In this document: piece by piece, positions 11,152 through 22,920 of the stretch
Position numbering within the stretch: position 1 is the first letter of the stretch
Layout of the letters: each line of letters begins with the position of its first letter
Assembly: GCA_964036665.1 (NCBI GenBank)
Contig: OZ038532.1
Span: 21,789,037 to 21,853,036 of the forward strand
Direction: 5' to 3'
Length of the DNA stretch: 64,000 nucleotides
Source: Gordius sp. MW1
Lineage: Eukaryota; Nematomorpha; Gordioida; Gordea; Gordiidae
Program-made: the position numbers and the translations under genes
The notes under the pieces: generated by a model
The model's database searches: none
What the model was told of the DNA's origin: nothing
Seen by the model: the letters and a program-made list of their open reading frames with translations, nothing else

Positions 11152-12300
11152 GCAAAGGTTTTATGTGACAAAATAATTTTACAAAATGGAAAGACAAACT
11201 TTATAGCCAAGCGTATTTTACAATCAAAATTAAAGATGGAAAGGGAAAGAACGATACTAGTTTCAGTCTAGGTCAGATGATTTTAAACAGAGTTTATTAT
11301 AACAAATTAGTTTTGATTATGTAAAATGTTTAATGTAAAATACAATTGTAGAAAAGTTCAAAATATAGATAATTGAATGTCAAGTATATATCAATATTAA
11401 AACTTATTTTTCTCTTTGGTATTGGCCAAAAAACTTTAAATTCTCGATCAAAAAATCACATTTAAATTAAAATTTTATTAATGAAGGATACCCATATACA
11501 TAAACAAATTTACAATTCAAATTGAATTTTATTTAAACCCCATTTTAGATTTGTCTCATTATTTTTCATATAATTTTTAATTTAGGCTGCTATATAAATA
11601 GTAAAGGGGTGGTGAAATTTACAAAATCCTGCAAAAACAAAAAATCAGCATATAATTAATTTTAGTTTATTAAAATCTCATAGCCGCCGCCATTTTGTTT
11701 TGAACAAGTGGATATTGATCTAATTCCCACAACTAATGATATTGCTGTTTTGAAATATTCTTAATTTTTAATCCCCTCTAGCAGAATCAATAATCAGTGA
11801 TTAAATAGTCATCATGAATCTCTTTAATTAACATACCGGATCTGATGTGACAAACATTAATACGAATCAACTATCATAGCTAAGGGCATATTTTAAAAAT
11901 TAAATTCGAAATAATATATAAATTATTTTTACACAAGTCAGTATCTACATTTCAAGCGCACTTTGATATCACGGTAATTTTTATTATATGTTATAAACAT
12001 GATAAAATTATCTTGAAAATAATATAAACTAATTTTAGATTAAGTGGTAGGGAGAATTCAAAATAAACTTTATAAAGCAAAGTTATCTTTTTTAAATGGC
12101 TTTACTATAGATTATGTTTAGTTTTTTGATGAATTTGGTGCCTGGGGGTATAATGTTTTTATTTTATTTATTTTACGTTAATTTTTGAATCCATTTAATT
12201 TCGACTTTAATTAAATAAATTTCAAACTTTTTATTTTCTCTTTTTATAAACTAAATCAATTTATATAGAAATTCAATCTATAATTTAGTTAATATATATA
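11152..12300. other. AT-rich gap without recognised features
   Basis: I see no gene, terminal repeat or tandem array here beyond short AT-rich low-complexity runs. The last part (around 12290, 'atatatataaatta') may act as a TATA-like promoter for the small peptide gene. Confidence 0.4.
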
Positions 12301-12313
12301 AATTAACGAATAG

Positions 12314-12574
12314 ATGACATCCAAAGTTTTGATGGTAGTGTTAATTACCCTATGGTCTATGCATTGTATGGCCATACCTTTTCCTCCAAAATCTATAGTA
12401 GAACAAAATCGAAATGCATTAAATGGATTTTCAAATGATAATATAAATGGTCAAGAGTTTGCTAATCCTCGGGTAAATCCGCAAACAACTACACCCGGTT
12501 GTATATTGTATCAACTTTATAAAGAAGCATTAGCCAGGGAAAGTCTTCAACGGGCACAAGGAACAGAAAATTAA
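12314..12574 (+). CDS. Small secreted peptide precursor, 86 residues
   Basis: Not recognised as a known family. A single-exon ORF starts at ATG 12314, 14 bp after a TATA-like 'atatatataaatta'. The first 20 residues (MTSKVLMVVLITLWSMHCMA) are a clear signal peptide. The remaining ~65 residues are polar, with an NG-rich stretch (NGFSNDNINGQEF), Pro-rich parts (IPFPPKS, NPQTTTPG), one cysteine (PGCILYQLY) and an amphipathic C-terminal helix ending AQGTEN. No dibasic sites stand out. With a single cysteine it could dimerise or be a neuropeptide-like or venom/cuticle-type secreted product, but nothing shows which. The signal peptide and ATG context argue that it is real. Confidence 0.5.
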   Translation: MTSKVLMVVLITLWSMHCMAIPFPPKSIVEQNRNALNGFSNDNINGQEFANPRVNPQTTTPGCILYQLYKEALARESLQRAQGTEN

Positions 12575-12873
12575 TATATTACTTTTATAACATTGGAGAA
12601 ATTTTTTAGATCTTATTTGCACTTAACAAATGTAGAACAGCGTGTTATATTTTGTACGTTATATCAGAATTTTTAAGAAATTTTAAATATTGATTTGTTT
12701 TAGAATGCAACATCAAGTCTAATGTTATTATAAAAATAGAAAGAATATGGCAAATGTTTAAAAAACTATACTACCTGTCAACCTTAATATATATAATAAT
12801 TTAGGCGTTCAGCGATATAAAATACAGTTTTAAATGAACAACAGGTACTTACAATTAAAGGAAATCTAAATTA

Positions 12874-14408
12874 TCTATATATATAAAGTAGAGTGTATAT
12901 ATGTATGTATATATGTATGTAAGGGCTAATCTCTGAAACTACCGGCCCGATTCGCGCGAAAATTTACCCCTAGGTTCCCAGGGCGGCCAGGGGTAAAATA
13001 GCTTTTTCAGAATCCTAAAATTCCTTTTAATTTTCGAGATATTGGGTTTTATGCGTTTTGACGTTCAATAAAATGTCAATCAAACGCACCTCCTCGCGTT
13101 CGTCGAAAATTTGAATATACAGACAGTTCTGTAGTAGAAGTGTATCACTTATAGTAGTTTGTAAAACGTAATCTTTTCTTAACGGTGACAACATAAATTT
13201 TATGAATTAAATTCCTTAAACGTCATCTTTTCTTAACAGTGACAACATAAAATTTATGAATTAAATTTCTTAAACGTCATCTTTTCTTAAAGGTGACAAC
13301 ATAAAATTTATGAATTAACCTGAAATAAATAAAATTATAGATTATTTGAGAAAATATATAGGTGAAGAAGATGAATTTTTCTCATTATCATTAAATGAGA
13401 TATTTTAAATGAGAAAGATGAAAGTATATATAATTTAAATGTAATATAAAATATCTCCAAAGTTGATTATTCTGAGTAAATGCTATTTATATATAAATGT
13501 TATTATTTATCTATCATTAATTTTTATTAAATGAGATATTTAAATGAGAATAAATTCTGAAACTACCGGCCCGATTCGCGCGAAACTTTACCCGTAGGTT
13601 CTCAGGGCGGCCAGGTGTAAAATAGCTTTTTCAGATTGCTAAAATTCCTTTTAGTTTTAAAAATATCGGACATTTCTCGGCCTTTTGGTTTTAAAAAAGG
13701 GCTAAATTCTGAAACTACCGGTCCGATTCGCGCGAAAATTAAGCCGTAGATGCCCAGATAGGCCAGGGGTAAAATAGCTTTTTCAGATTCCTAAAATACC
13801 TTTTTGTTTTAAAAATATATGACATTTCCCGTCCAGTTTCATTTATAGCAGCATATACAATAATGACGTCATACATACAAAGCTGAAGTTTTCTCGAATT
13901 AGATATTTAAAAGTATAATAAAAATGTTACAGTATACGGTTAAAATTATTGGGGTTTAACAGACTATTTAAATTAAATAAATAAAATTTAAATTATACAG
14001 TTTTTGTCATTATTATCACGTGGTCGATCATAGAAGCATATTTTTAATAATTATCCATCCTTCAATTAATTAATTTATTATATTAAAGAAAATTGTATTT
14101 CAAATAAATCAGCTAACTAGAAAAATAAAATAATGGTATTATTGTATAATAAGTAACAGCATTAATAAGCAATTTTTTCAAAAACATTTAATTTTAGTCG
14201 GATTTGATAACTAAAACAGAATTTGCATTTGGTTTGTCTTATTATATAAATATATACTAAAAATAGTGGGTTCATAAAATCATTCGGACCTTTCACATTA
14301 TAAATTATTTCATATATGACCCCATTTTAGATAAGTCTTATTAATAGCTTATACTTAATTAACCACTTAAGGACTGAACCAAAGCAACGCTTGGCCGGGC
14401 ACAGCTAG
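12874..14408 (+). mobile_element. Non-autonomous Helitron
   Basis: The 5' terminus TCTATATATATAAAG is preceded by host A (12873). The 3' terminus ends in ggccgggcacagCTAG (14405-14408), preceded by 'aagcaacgct', and is followed by host T. TC start, CTAG end and insertion between A and T are the Helitron signature. The body repeats a module starting 'ctgaaactaccggcccgatt' at about 12931, 13556 and 13711, and carries 'cttttcttaa.ggtgacaac' direct repeats near 13160-13290. It has no helicase ORF. Confidence 0.85.
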
Positions 14409-14748
14409 TTAACTATAAAAACACACATTGGTCATATTTTTATAAAGCGAAATAACCCTATATGGGTGTATAGTTTACAAACTAAATCGCAATACTTAAT
14501 TTTATCCTGGACTTTATAATAGTTTTATTGATATAAATATTATAAAATTCAACCTGAAAGGTATAAAAGAAGAAATTGCACATAAATTCTTCTTCTTAAA
14601 GTTTTTAATTAGTCCTTAATAGTTTTTAAAGTTAACTTTTTCGTTTTAAGAGATCCACTCAACAATTAAAAATAATCAAATCTATTAGCATTTAGTTTAC
14701 CAAAAAGACCAAACTTTATTAAGAATCTATAACAAGCGACCATAGTAG

Positions 14749-15553
14749 CAGAGATCAGATTGCCCGGCCCGGCCCGCTGCCCGAACAGGCCCGGCCCGGC
14801 CCGTGAGCCGGGTCGGGCCAACTGTCCTATATTTTTATTTTCGGGCGGGCTCGGGCGGGCACGAAGAAGATAGGATTCGGGCAATTCGGGCTTAATGAGT
14901 TTTTAGATAGTGTATTTTTTTGTTACTTTTCATTAAATTGCATATGAAAATGCTAAAAAATCGCCATCCGTCCCCAAGTTATTTTTACAATTTTTGCCAG
15001 AACCCCTTTATTTCCATCAAGTCCCTAGCTAGGTTATGGAAAGGATTAAAATATTTATATTTATGCAGCCCTTTCATTGTTCGTAATTCGCATGTGCCGC
15101 CTATACTAGTACAAAATCGTCACCCCCAAATTGATACAACGCCTGAAAGTGTTAAATTTCATTCTAATATCATTTAATTTTTTAACAAATGATTTAACAA
15201 GGCTTCTCCAAATTCGCCTTTATTATTCCCTTATCACTCATCGCTAAGCTCAAATATTTTAGAAAGACCAAATACTACGTTTTTTTTGACCAATTAGGAT
15301 TAAAAGTAAAGTACAAAAGTTTCATTTGGAAAAATCATTCGACTTTTAAATATTAAAAGAATTTTAGGTCGCAAAATTTCGGGCCTAACAGGCAAATTTA
15401 ATATATCGGGCCGGGCATTTCGGGCAGCATTAATGTTTGGGGCGGGCTCGGGCAGACACCAGAAGGGTTCGGGCGGGCTCGGGCGGGCAATGAGGTTAGA
15501 GAATTGAACCGGGCCGGGTTCGGGCAGAAAATTCCTAACAAATCTGACCTCTG
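14749..15553. mobile_element. Large GC-ended MITE ('cccggcccggcccg')
   Basis: The ends CAGAGATCAGATT and complement of CAGAGGTCAGATT form an inverted pair. Inside each end are 'gcccggcccggcccg'-type runs and 'cgggcgggctcggg' repeats, around an AT-rich centre. The terminal CAGAG suggests hAT, but flanking 8-mers do not match, so the class is tentative. A related fragment is at 21950-22035. Confidence 0.55.
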
Positions 15554-16138
15554 GTAGATAAATCCAAAGTATAGTTTTAAACAGTAAAATTTTAAATTTC
15601 GTAAGTACTTTAGGTATAAAAAGCTATAAATTAATTTCAGTTCATAAAAATAAAATAATCATCTACTTCAAGCAATTTCGGTATTTTATTATAATTTCAA
15701 AGTTAATAAATTTTACGCTAAATTCTTGCATGAAATACTAAGCCGATCAAACTTCTTTCAAATTTGAACCTTTTTGGTGGATTAATCAAATTGAAATATA
15801 TTATTCCGATATAAATAACTTAAAACGTAAAATATACAAGTCATACAGTGTCAAGTTTAAAACTAAATTTTAACAGCTAAGTTTTATTCATTTTTTGAAT
15901 ATTTACAAAACTAATTATAACTAAAACACTCCACATTCAAAAGAGATTATGGTAAAATTAAACTAATATAATCATCGGCTGTGTATTTAGGTTATTAAGG
16001 CCATTATAAGATATTTACGAATATTTTATCACTCCACAAACCTATATAACCCGATTTTTCACGTTTTAAGATAAATAAAACATTATATACATTTAATTTA
16101 AAAACATAATTTTAATCAACATATAAAACAATCATGAA

Positions 16139-16773
16139 TTAAGCTAAATTGAGGGCATCCATATAATACGCACACAAATATCTAACTAGCTCCATTTCTA
16201 ATGCTTTAGCAGCAACCATAGTTGATTGGAGAAGAGAAATGGAAATGACATCTAGTTCAGAGGTGTACATAAATTTCAATAAGATTGCGAACGTTTCAGG
16301 CGTTATTTTGATGTTTGAATCCATATGGAAAATCTTTAACGTAGGGTCAGCTTTAAAGATTGCGCCAAAATAATCGCTTGAGATATAATTTAGAATGTAT
16401 AGTAGAAAGTATATTTATTTAATATATTAGTTTATTCATTTAAAAATTATGTAAAGTTGTTTAATTTTTAAACAATACATTGAATCTTTTATAAGTTAAC
16501 TAAGAAATAGCGCATGAAATTAGACTGATGCATAAGAAAGTTGTCCACCAAAAACATACCGACACAATAGTCGACTAATAAGTATGTTGCCACAATTTTA
16601 AAATCTTCTAAGATATCGTAAAAAAAGATAGGTAAAAATAATATAAATCTTCACCTATGGTAGCAGAGTAAATTTTTGTGGCATGGGAATGTTTGGGAAT
16701 CACATTTGATATAAACGTCGGGATTTAATGGATACCCGTTTGACCATAAATATAACATGTAAGGGTCGCACAT
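16139..16773 (-). CDS. Stand-alone BTB/POZ domain protein
   Basis: BTB domains homodimerise and often bind cullin-3. Two exons join in phase: 16773-16655 (first ATG used, MCDPYM) and 16376-16139, giving 118 residues. Exon 1 carries the BTB N-terminal half (NPDVYIKCDSQTFPCHKNLL, the usual D-V-x-F-x-x-H-K pattern). Exon 2 carries DYFGAIFKADP, ITPETFAILLKFMYTSEL and the C-terminal helices (AAKALEMELVRYLCAYYM), and stops right after. There is no BACK or Kelch region on either side. BTB-only proteins exist, but this could also be a detached or decayed kelch-like gene. The true start may be further upstream. Confidence 0.7.
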
Positions 16774-16789
16774 TACCTCTCGACATACG

Positions 16790-18240
16790 GTTTTCAAGTT
16801 TGATATTAGATATTATTTAAAATAACATTATTAATTAGACAATGCATCATAATTACACGTCACAATTTTTAACATGTCAACTTTGAACTAATCAATATAT
16901 TCTAAATCAAACGACGATATTAATATCTCAATTAAAGTAGATAAATTTTATTTAATACTTATTTTGGCAAAAAAATTAAAGATTTTATTATAACCTTTTT
17001 ATAAAGATATACATGCATCAGTTTTTATTGCTATATAGACTTTTAAACATTAATATTCATTGTTGGGGAAAATAAACCATAAATTAAACCTTGTGTCACA
17101 TATCGCTATCTGAGAATGGGAATGCTCTATCTGCACAAATGTCCTAAATGAGATAATTGAGTTTAGAGTTAAATGCTATAAGAAATTAAAAAATAAACCT
17201 ATTATTCATATGACTTAAAGTTAAGGTCGATGATGTAATTTAACTACGAGCGTATGTAATATTTAAGCATAAAATATCAATTTTTTTTATTTATAAAATT
17301 AGACTTTACATTTCAGATAGTGAAAAGTTCTTAATTTTTTGCAATTTTATTTAGTTACTTTGCTCTATTTGCATCTTTGACCTCAAAGGTTTTAGACCTT
17401 GAAGATAAATGCATGACTTATAACTATATTAATAAAAATAAATATGCTATTACGAAATTATTATTTGCCATGACTATATTACTCCAATAACGTAAATTGA
17501 TTAAATATAATTAAAAAAAAATTATGGTAAATTTTGGTGAGTATCCTGTTAAATTTATCAAAACTATAAACTATTTATTAATATATTTGAGGGAATAAAT
17601 GTAAACAATTATAATAATTTATACCTTTTATACAGCAAAATAATGTAGTGGGACCATTTTGTTATAAATAAAATCATACTATTATATAAATTTATTAATT
17701 ATAAAGTTAATACAAAACAATATCACATTAAAGTGAAATATTTATTTTAAATTAAATACGTCCTGTGAATTTCTATAATTTTAGTATAATTTTATATATT
17801 ATTTCTTTTTCTATATCTCGTAAAAGCTCTTATTTGGCCATGACAATATATCACTATACTCTTCTTCCATGAGCGATAATGTACAAAGCATAAAATTCTT
17901 AGTACTAATCGTTGTATCTACAAATTGTGCCCATTGGATTTTGTCTGTGCTAGAATCTTTAACTATTCCTTGATTATTACCTTAAAACTTCTATAAAAGT
18001 TTGTATGTTTTTCATATTGATTTTATCACTCTTTATTCGAATTAGTTTTTATTTTATCATTGTTTGACATATAGCAGACAACTTGTTAACGTGCCAGCGC
18101 TTGGGATTGATAGAGCAAAACAATTCTAAAAAAATTGAACTTGAGCAAAATATGAACCCCAAGATACACATTTTTTAAAAAATTTATGATAAAAGATATG
18201 AGAATTCTGAATAACATTTACTTCAAAGTATATAAAAATT
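16790..18240. other. AT-rich gap without recognised features
   Basis: No gene, terminal repeat or tandem array was recognised between the BTB gene and the MITE at 18270. It may include regulatory DNA of either flanking gene. Confidence 0.35.
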
Positions 18241-18269
18241 GCAGATATAAAGATCTTTTTAACGATGTA

Positions 18270-18399
18270 ACTAGGATCAGAACCAGAAGGGGGTAAGAAT
18301 GTTTTGAGGAGGGGCATATGGGCAATACTTATTTTAAATTTTTCAAAATTAAAGGATTTAGAGGGGGGCAGCAGCCCCCTGCCACACCATACACACATG
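18270..18399. mobile_element. Degenerate hAT MITE
   Basis: 'ggatcagaaccagaagggggtaag', an internal 'gaggggcatatgggcaat' and 'ttagaggggggcagcagcccc' ending 'cacacatg' follow the layout of the CATGGGCGTAGCC family, with decayed ends. Confidence 0.5.
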
Positions 18400-18690
18400 C
18401 TTCTTAACGATTCTATTTAAATAAAATCATATTTATAATATAGTATTTTGACTTCAGCGAATCAACTTATGGTATCTTGTTAAAAAAGGAAAGCCACATT
18501 TTTGCTAGGGCTCTTCGATAACCAATGCCTAGTTAGAGCCCTTACATACCGTGGCTTGAGCTCGGCCTGAAATCACAGGATTCGGCCGAAATCGAACAAA
18601 AATTTAAAATTTATGTCTTTTGCAATAATTAATCACTATAATTTAAGACCCAATATGTAGATAAAAGTAATTTTGGAGGCGTAATGCGCT

Positions 18691-18700
18691 GCGCGGGAAA
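18691..18700. promoter_or_regulatory. E2F-like site upstream of gamma-tubulin
   Basis: gcgcgggaaa reads TTTCCCGCGC on the other strand, an exact fit to the E2F/DP consensus TTTSSCGC. It lies 56 bp before the gamma-tubulin ATG in an otherwise AT-rich region. E2F control would suit a cell-cycle gene; binding is inferred only from the motif. Confidence 0.45.
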
Positions 18701-18755
18701 TTGAAATCAACTGATTCAAATTACAAATTTAAGTTGCTAAGTAACTTACATTTTA

Positions 18756-21700
18756 ATGCCTCGAGAAATTATTACACTGCAAGTTGGACAATGTGGAAAT
18801 CAAAGTATGTCTTTTATAAAAGATTAAATTACTGTAATTTAGTTGGAATGGAATTCTGGAAATCCCTTTGTCTTGAACATGGCATTAATTCAGGTTTATA
18901 CAAATAATTAATATTTAAATGTATTTAGATGGTATTCTCGAAGATTTTGCAATCGAAGGATATGATAGGAAGGATGTATTTTTTTATCAAGTAAAATGCT
19001 TATTTCACTTAATAATTTTACCTAAGGCAGATGATCAACATTATGTTCCACGTGCTATATTGCTTGACTTAGAACCTAGGGTTATAAATTCAATTTTGTC
19101 TTCACCTTATGCAAATTTGTATAACAGAGAAAACATATATCTATCAGAACATGGGGGTGGTGCTGGAAATAATTGGGCTAGTGGTTTTTCACAAGTTTAA
19201 CTATTAGAATATATTTATAATTATTTAGGCTAGTAAACGTAGTGAAGTTATAATGGATATAATAGACAGAGAAGCTGATAATAGTGATAGTTTAGAGGTA
19301 AATATTAACTAATTTATCTTAAACAAGTTATAGGCATTTGTTATCTGTCATTCAATTGCTGGTGGAACTGGATCAGGGATGGGTTCTTATTTTTTGGAAA
19401 CACTTAGTGATAGGTAAATGCATGTTAATGTCTAAAAACCTAAAATGATATTTAATAAATATCTATAAACTTATTTTTGAGTATACTTATAATTACTATT
19501 TAATTTTGATACAGATACCCCAAAAAAATTGTTCAAACATATTCAGTTTTTCCTAATCAAGAAGAGATAAGTGATGTAGTAGTTCAGCCATACAATTCAT
19601 TATTAACTCTTCGTAGGCTTACTGAAAATGCAGATGCAGTGGTAATGATTATCATTTGATTTTATATAATACTATTTGCTCAAACATATTTATATAATGT
19701 ATTCTGTTTTTATTCGGCATTTTAAATAGTTTTATATAAATAATGTTTAGTACATGTTTACAAATGTGTTTTAATCTGTAATTTTGTGTATTACAGATTG
19801 TTTTAGATAACACAGCGTTAAATAGGATAGCTACAGAACGTTTGCATTTGGAAAATCCATCATTTGCCCAAATAAATTCCTTAGTTTCCACCATAATGGC
19901 AGCATCTACTGCAACCCTTAGATACCCCGGTTTCATGCACAACGATTTAGTGGCCATCTTAGCTACTCTTATTCCAATCCCACGCCTGCATTACCTTATG
20001 ACTGGCTATACCCCCCTCACTACTATCGAAGGAGAACAGCCAACAGTTTGTGATAATATACATTTTTTTTCTTACAATGGCTCACACTTTTGAAAAGATT
20101 TTTAATTTATTTAATGAGATTTAGGTAGTAGTACATACATGGGCATAGGCAGGATTGAATTTATAGGGGGGCAAAATGATAAGTTTTTATAATTTTTGGC
20201 TTAATCACATCAAATTTTTGGATTTATGGGGGGGGGGCAGCCACCCTCCCTTAGCTACGCCCATGATTACATAGTTTTTTAGACATGTTTTTACATTAGT
20301 ATTGGCATTATTTTCGGTCTATTGAGTAATTTTTTAGAATAGGTGCATATTAAATGATCTATATTAAACATTATTTATACAAAGATTCAATCAAATAGCT
20401 ATATTAATCTTATTTTATTTTAAAGGTATAATATAATTACAATTTTGCTTATGTAAAGGTAGCCAATGTGCGTAAAACGACAGTACTAGATGTCATGCGT
20501 CGCCTATTGCAACCCAAAAATATGATGGTCTCCACTGCCCACGATAGAGACATTAAACATTGCTACATATCTATACTCAACATTATACAGGGAGAAATAG
20601 ATCCGACTCAGGCATTTAATTTTTCAAAATCAACTTAAAATAAATAGCATGGTTTAACGAGAAAAATTATCCGGCAAACTGTCTGCAGATTTTGGCAGCG
20701 CTTTTCGCCCTGAACACGAATATTGTTTTAGTTTTTCCCCTGTACGTCAAGTTTTTGAAATATTTGCTGACAAAGTTGCCAAAAAACAGGGAGTTTGGCG
20801 TTTTTCAAACGTCGATAACTTGCAAATAATTCGGACAAATTTTGGATTAATTAATTAAATCGCCGTTTTTAGCAAATTTTACAGATATTTCAAATAGTTG
20901 ACGTATAGGGGAAAAGGTTAAAACATATTTGTGTTCGCCTTAAAAAACTCTACCAGAATCTGCAAACAGTTTGCTGGTTGATTTAATAAAATTGGAAGAA
21001 GTCTGAAAAATCTAAATTATTGGCCAAAAATGGTTTTGTTGATTATGATATTACCTATGATGCAACCAATAAAACTCTAAAATAATAAATTTAAATGTTT
21101 TTTGTGAACTCTTGGATCAATATGTTTAAATCATGCGTGAGTCTAGGAAGTTGCTTTAATTGCTATCAGTTCACTATCTATTCAATCGTCTTGACTCATA
21201 TTAGGAATGTCCCATTTTTGGATCTAAAGAAAATTAATTGAATTTTCTAGCAAAAATTTACATAAATTGACGACAGATATTAATTTTATTCTACAAAAAT
21301 TAGTCCATTAAAGCTACTTTGACCAAAGCGTTAATATTAACATGTTTTAGTAATATTATGTATAGGTAGTTTTGTAAAAACAGCTGGGTTTTGTTTGGCC
21401 TACCTTTGGTTCAGTCGACTAAACATATGCCACAAACAGACCAAAAAATCTTTGCTCTGTTTATGTTTAGTCGCCTAATCCAAAGGTAGACCAAACAAAA
21501 CCCAGTCCTTTTTACAAAACTATGTATAGGTTTATTTTAAAATAGTAAACTCAACTTCCATGGTCCCATTAAAAACTTGGGGGGGGGGAGTGAATTACTA
21601 TACTACATGTAACGAAAATGATGTACAGAAATCTAAATATTAAAACTTAATTATTACCCTTTAAAAGCTTGAAAAATTATTTTCTATTTCTTAAATGACC

Positions 21701-22629
21701 AATTTTATTAGACTCCCTTTATCGATTTTTTAGATCCACAAAAGTTTACAAAGGATTCGGGAAAAGGAATTACTGCAATTCGTCCCCTGGGCACCCGCTA
21801 GCATACAAGTCGCTTTATCTCGCAAGTCTCGATACCTCAGTTCAACCAATCGAGTTAGTGGTCTCATGCTAGCAAATCACACCAACGTAGTTTCGGTGAG
21901 AGAGCTTTAAAATCTTTTTTCACTTTTCAATTTTAAATGTTAATTAAAAGGGCCGGGCTCGGGTCGGGCCTAATGGGCCAGCCTGATTTGAGGTTTGAGC
22001 TCGGCCTTAAGAAATCTGTTGACCAGATGCGGAAAGTTATTTATATATCTATTAGAAAGTATAGCTTCCATAAGACCAACGCTTAATACGACTTTTTAAA
22101 TCCTAGCCCCCTCTTCCTTTTACAATATATTAAAATTTTTAAAAATATATATAATGTGGGACTAGAAATTAATCTTTTTAATGGCTCAGACCGATTAAAA
22201 TTTTTTTTAAAAACTTAATTTAGAATTCACTACTCTCCGAGCAAATAATTCGTGCATAAATTCAAATTGATGTATGAATGAATGAGAACGTGTTATTTAC
22301 AGCTGTTCGAAAGGACTTTGCACCAGTACGAAAAGTTGAGAAAACGCGAGGCCTTTCTGGACCAGTTCAAGAGGGAGGACGTATTTCGGGAAAATTTGGA
22401 CGAATTGGACGATAGCAAGGCCGTGGTTCAGGCACTAATCGAGGAGTATAAGGCTGCCACGTCAGCTGATTACGCAGATGCTCGAGGATACACCACGCAA
22501 GCGGACGATTCGAGGTCGGGAAGTCGAAATGGGGGAGTAATTGGAGAAGAGTTAGACGGGATGACCAGTACCGTTAATATTAGTGGAGAAGATTTACTCC
22601 TCGTTGATAGAACGGTAGGTAGTAGTTGA
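18756..22629 (+). CDS. TUBG1: Gamma-tubulin
   Basis: Gamma-tubulin forms the gamma-TuRC with GCP proteins and nucleates microtubules at centrosomes. Eleven exons join in phase: 18756-18804, 18843-18893, 18929-18990, 19027-19194, 19229-19297, 19334-19413, 19515-19641, 19797-20045, 20459-20611, 21734-21895 and 22303-22629 (1497 nt, 498 residues). Diagnostic segments are [34 protein letters not shown], the GTP-binding [31 protein letters not shown] and [13 protein letters not shown]. The first five introns are only 34-38 nt. Intron 9 must use a GC donor (cag/gcattt at 20612) because no GT fits. The protein is about 45 residues longer than the usual ~451, owing to an acidic, Gly/Ser-rich tail after SADY. 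Introns 8 and 9 carry MITEs. Confidence 0.96.
20138..20265. mobile_element. hAT MITE in gamma-tubulin intron 8
   Basis: It runs CATGGGCATAGGCAGG to CTACGCCCATG. Flanking 8-mers agtacata (20130-20137) and attacata (20266-20273) differ at one base, as expected of a hAT duplication. Confidence 0.85.
20655..20985. mobile_element. Fold-back MITE with ~80-bp terminal inverted repeats, gamma-tubulin intron 9
   Basis: The left arm 'ccggcaaactgtctgcagat...gtacgtcaa' is mirrored by the right arm, which ends 'tctgcaaacagtttgctgg'. Between the arms lies a short centre with 'gcgtttttcaaacgtc'. A second, interrupted copy is at 48255-49035. Exact ends and the target duplication are unclear. Confidence 0.7.
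21367..21522. mobile_element. TAGTGTTGTAAAAA-type hAT MITE, gamma-tubulin intron 9
   Basis: Ends TAGTTTTGTAAAAACAGC and its complement surround arms 'gggttttgtttgg' and 'accaaacaaaaccc'. A perfect 8-bp duplication tgtatagg (21359-21366 and 21523-21530) marks it as hAT. Related copies sit in CSE1L introns. Confidence 0.85.
21950..22035. repeat. Fragment of GC-rich repeat in gamma-tubulin intron 10
   Basis: 'gggccgggctcgggtcggg' followed by 'gatttgaggtttgagctcgg' resembles one end of the element at 14749-15553 and the short 'ggcttgagctcggcc' piece near 18550. Confidence 0.4.
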
Positions 22630-22689
22630 TAGATTATTAATATAATACACTTGCGAACAGATGATTTCCTGTATTAAAAATTATTGAGT

Positions 22690-22840
22690 ATCAGGCAGCC
22701 GCCATTTTGGGTGAGATTTCCCTAATACGCGCATTTGTGGAGGGACAATTTCAATCTTAGTTGATATATTTAAAAAATGGCCGCCTACACCCTTACTTAA
22801 TAATTATCAGCTGTTCGTCAGTCTATTCTTGTATTAGTTT
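22690..22840. repeat. Dispersed repeat with 'gccgccattttg' and 'ttatcagctgttcgtcag'
   Basis: Shares 'ccgccat.ttg', 'acttaataattatcagctgt' and 'gtcag.ctatt' with 46485-46605. The two are diverged. The class is unknown. Confidence 0.5.
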
Positions 22841-22885
22841 ATGTAGTAGTTTAAATCAAAATAAATCTTAAATAGCATGAAAGTT

Positions 22886-22920
22886 GCTTGATGAATGAAT
22901 GAATGAATGAATGAATGAAA
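22886..22920. repeat. (ATGA)n microsatellite
   Basis: About seven tandem 'atga' units lie downstream of the gamma-tubulin stop. Confidence 0.85.

Noticed and set aside
14666-14884. Pro/Gly/Arg-rich minus-strand ORF
   Set aside because: It is the GC-rich end of a MITE read as protein.
20612-20640. Gamma-tubulin ending AFNFSKST after DPTQ
   Set aside because: Reading through gives a stop soon after, but the missing conserved C-terminal exons follow in phase at 21734 and 22303, so a GC donor is the better explanation.
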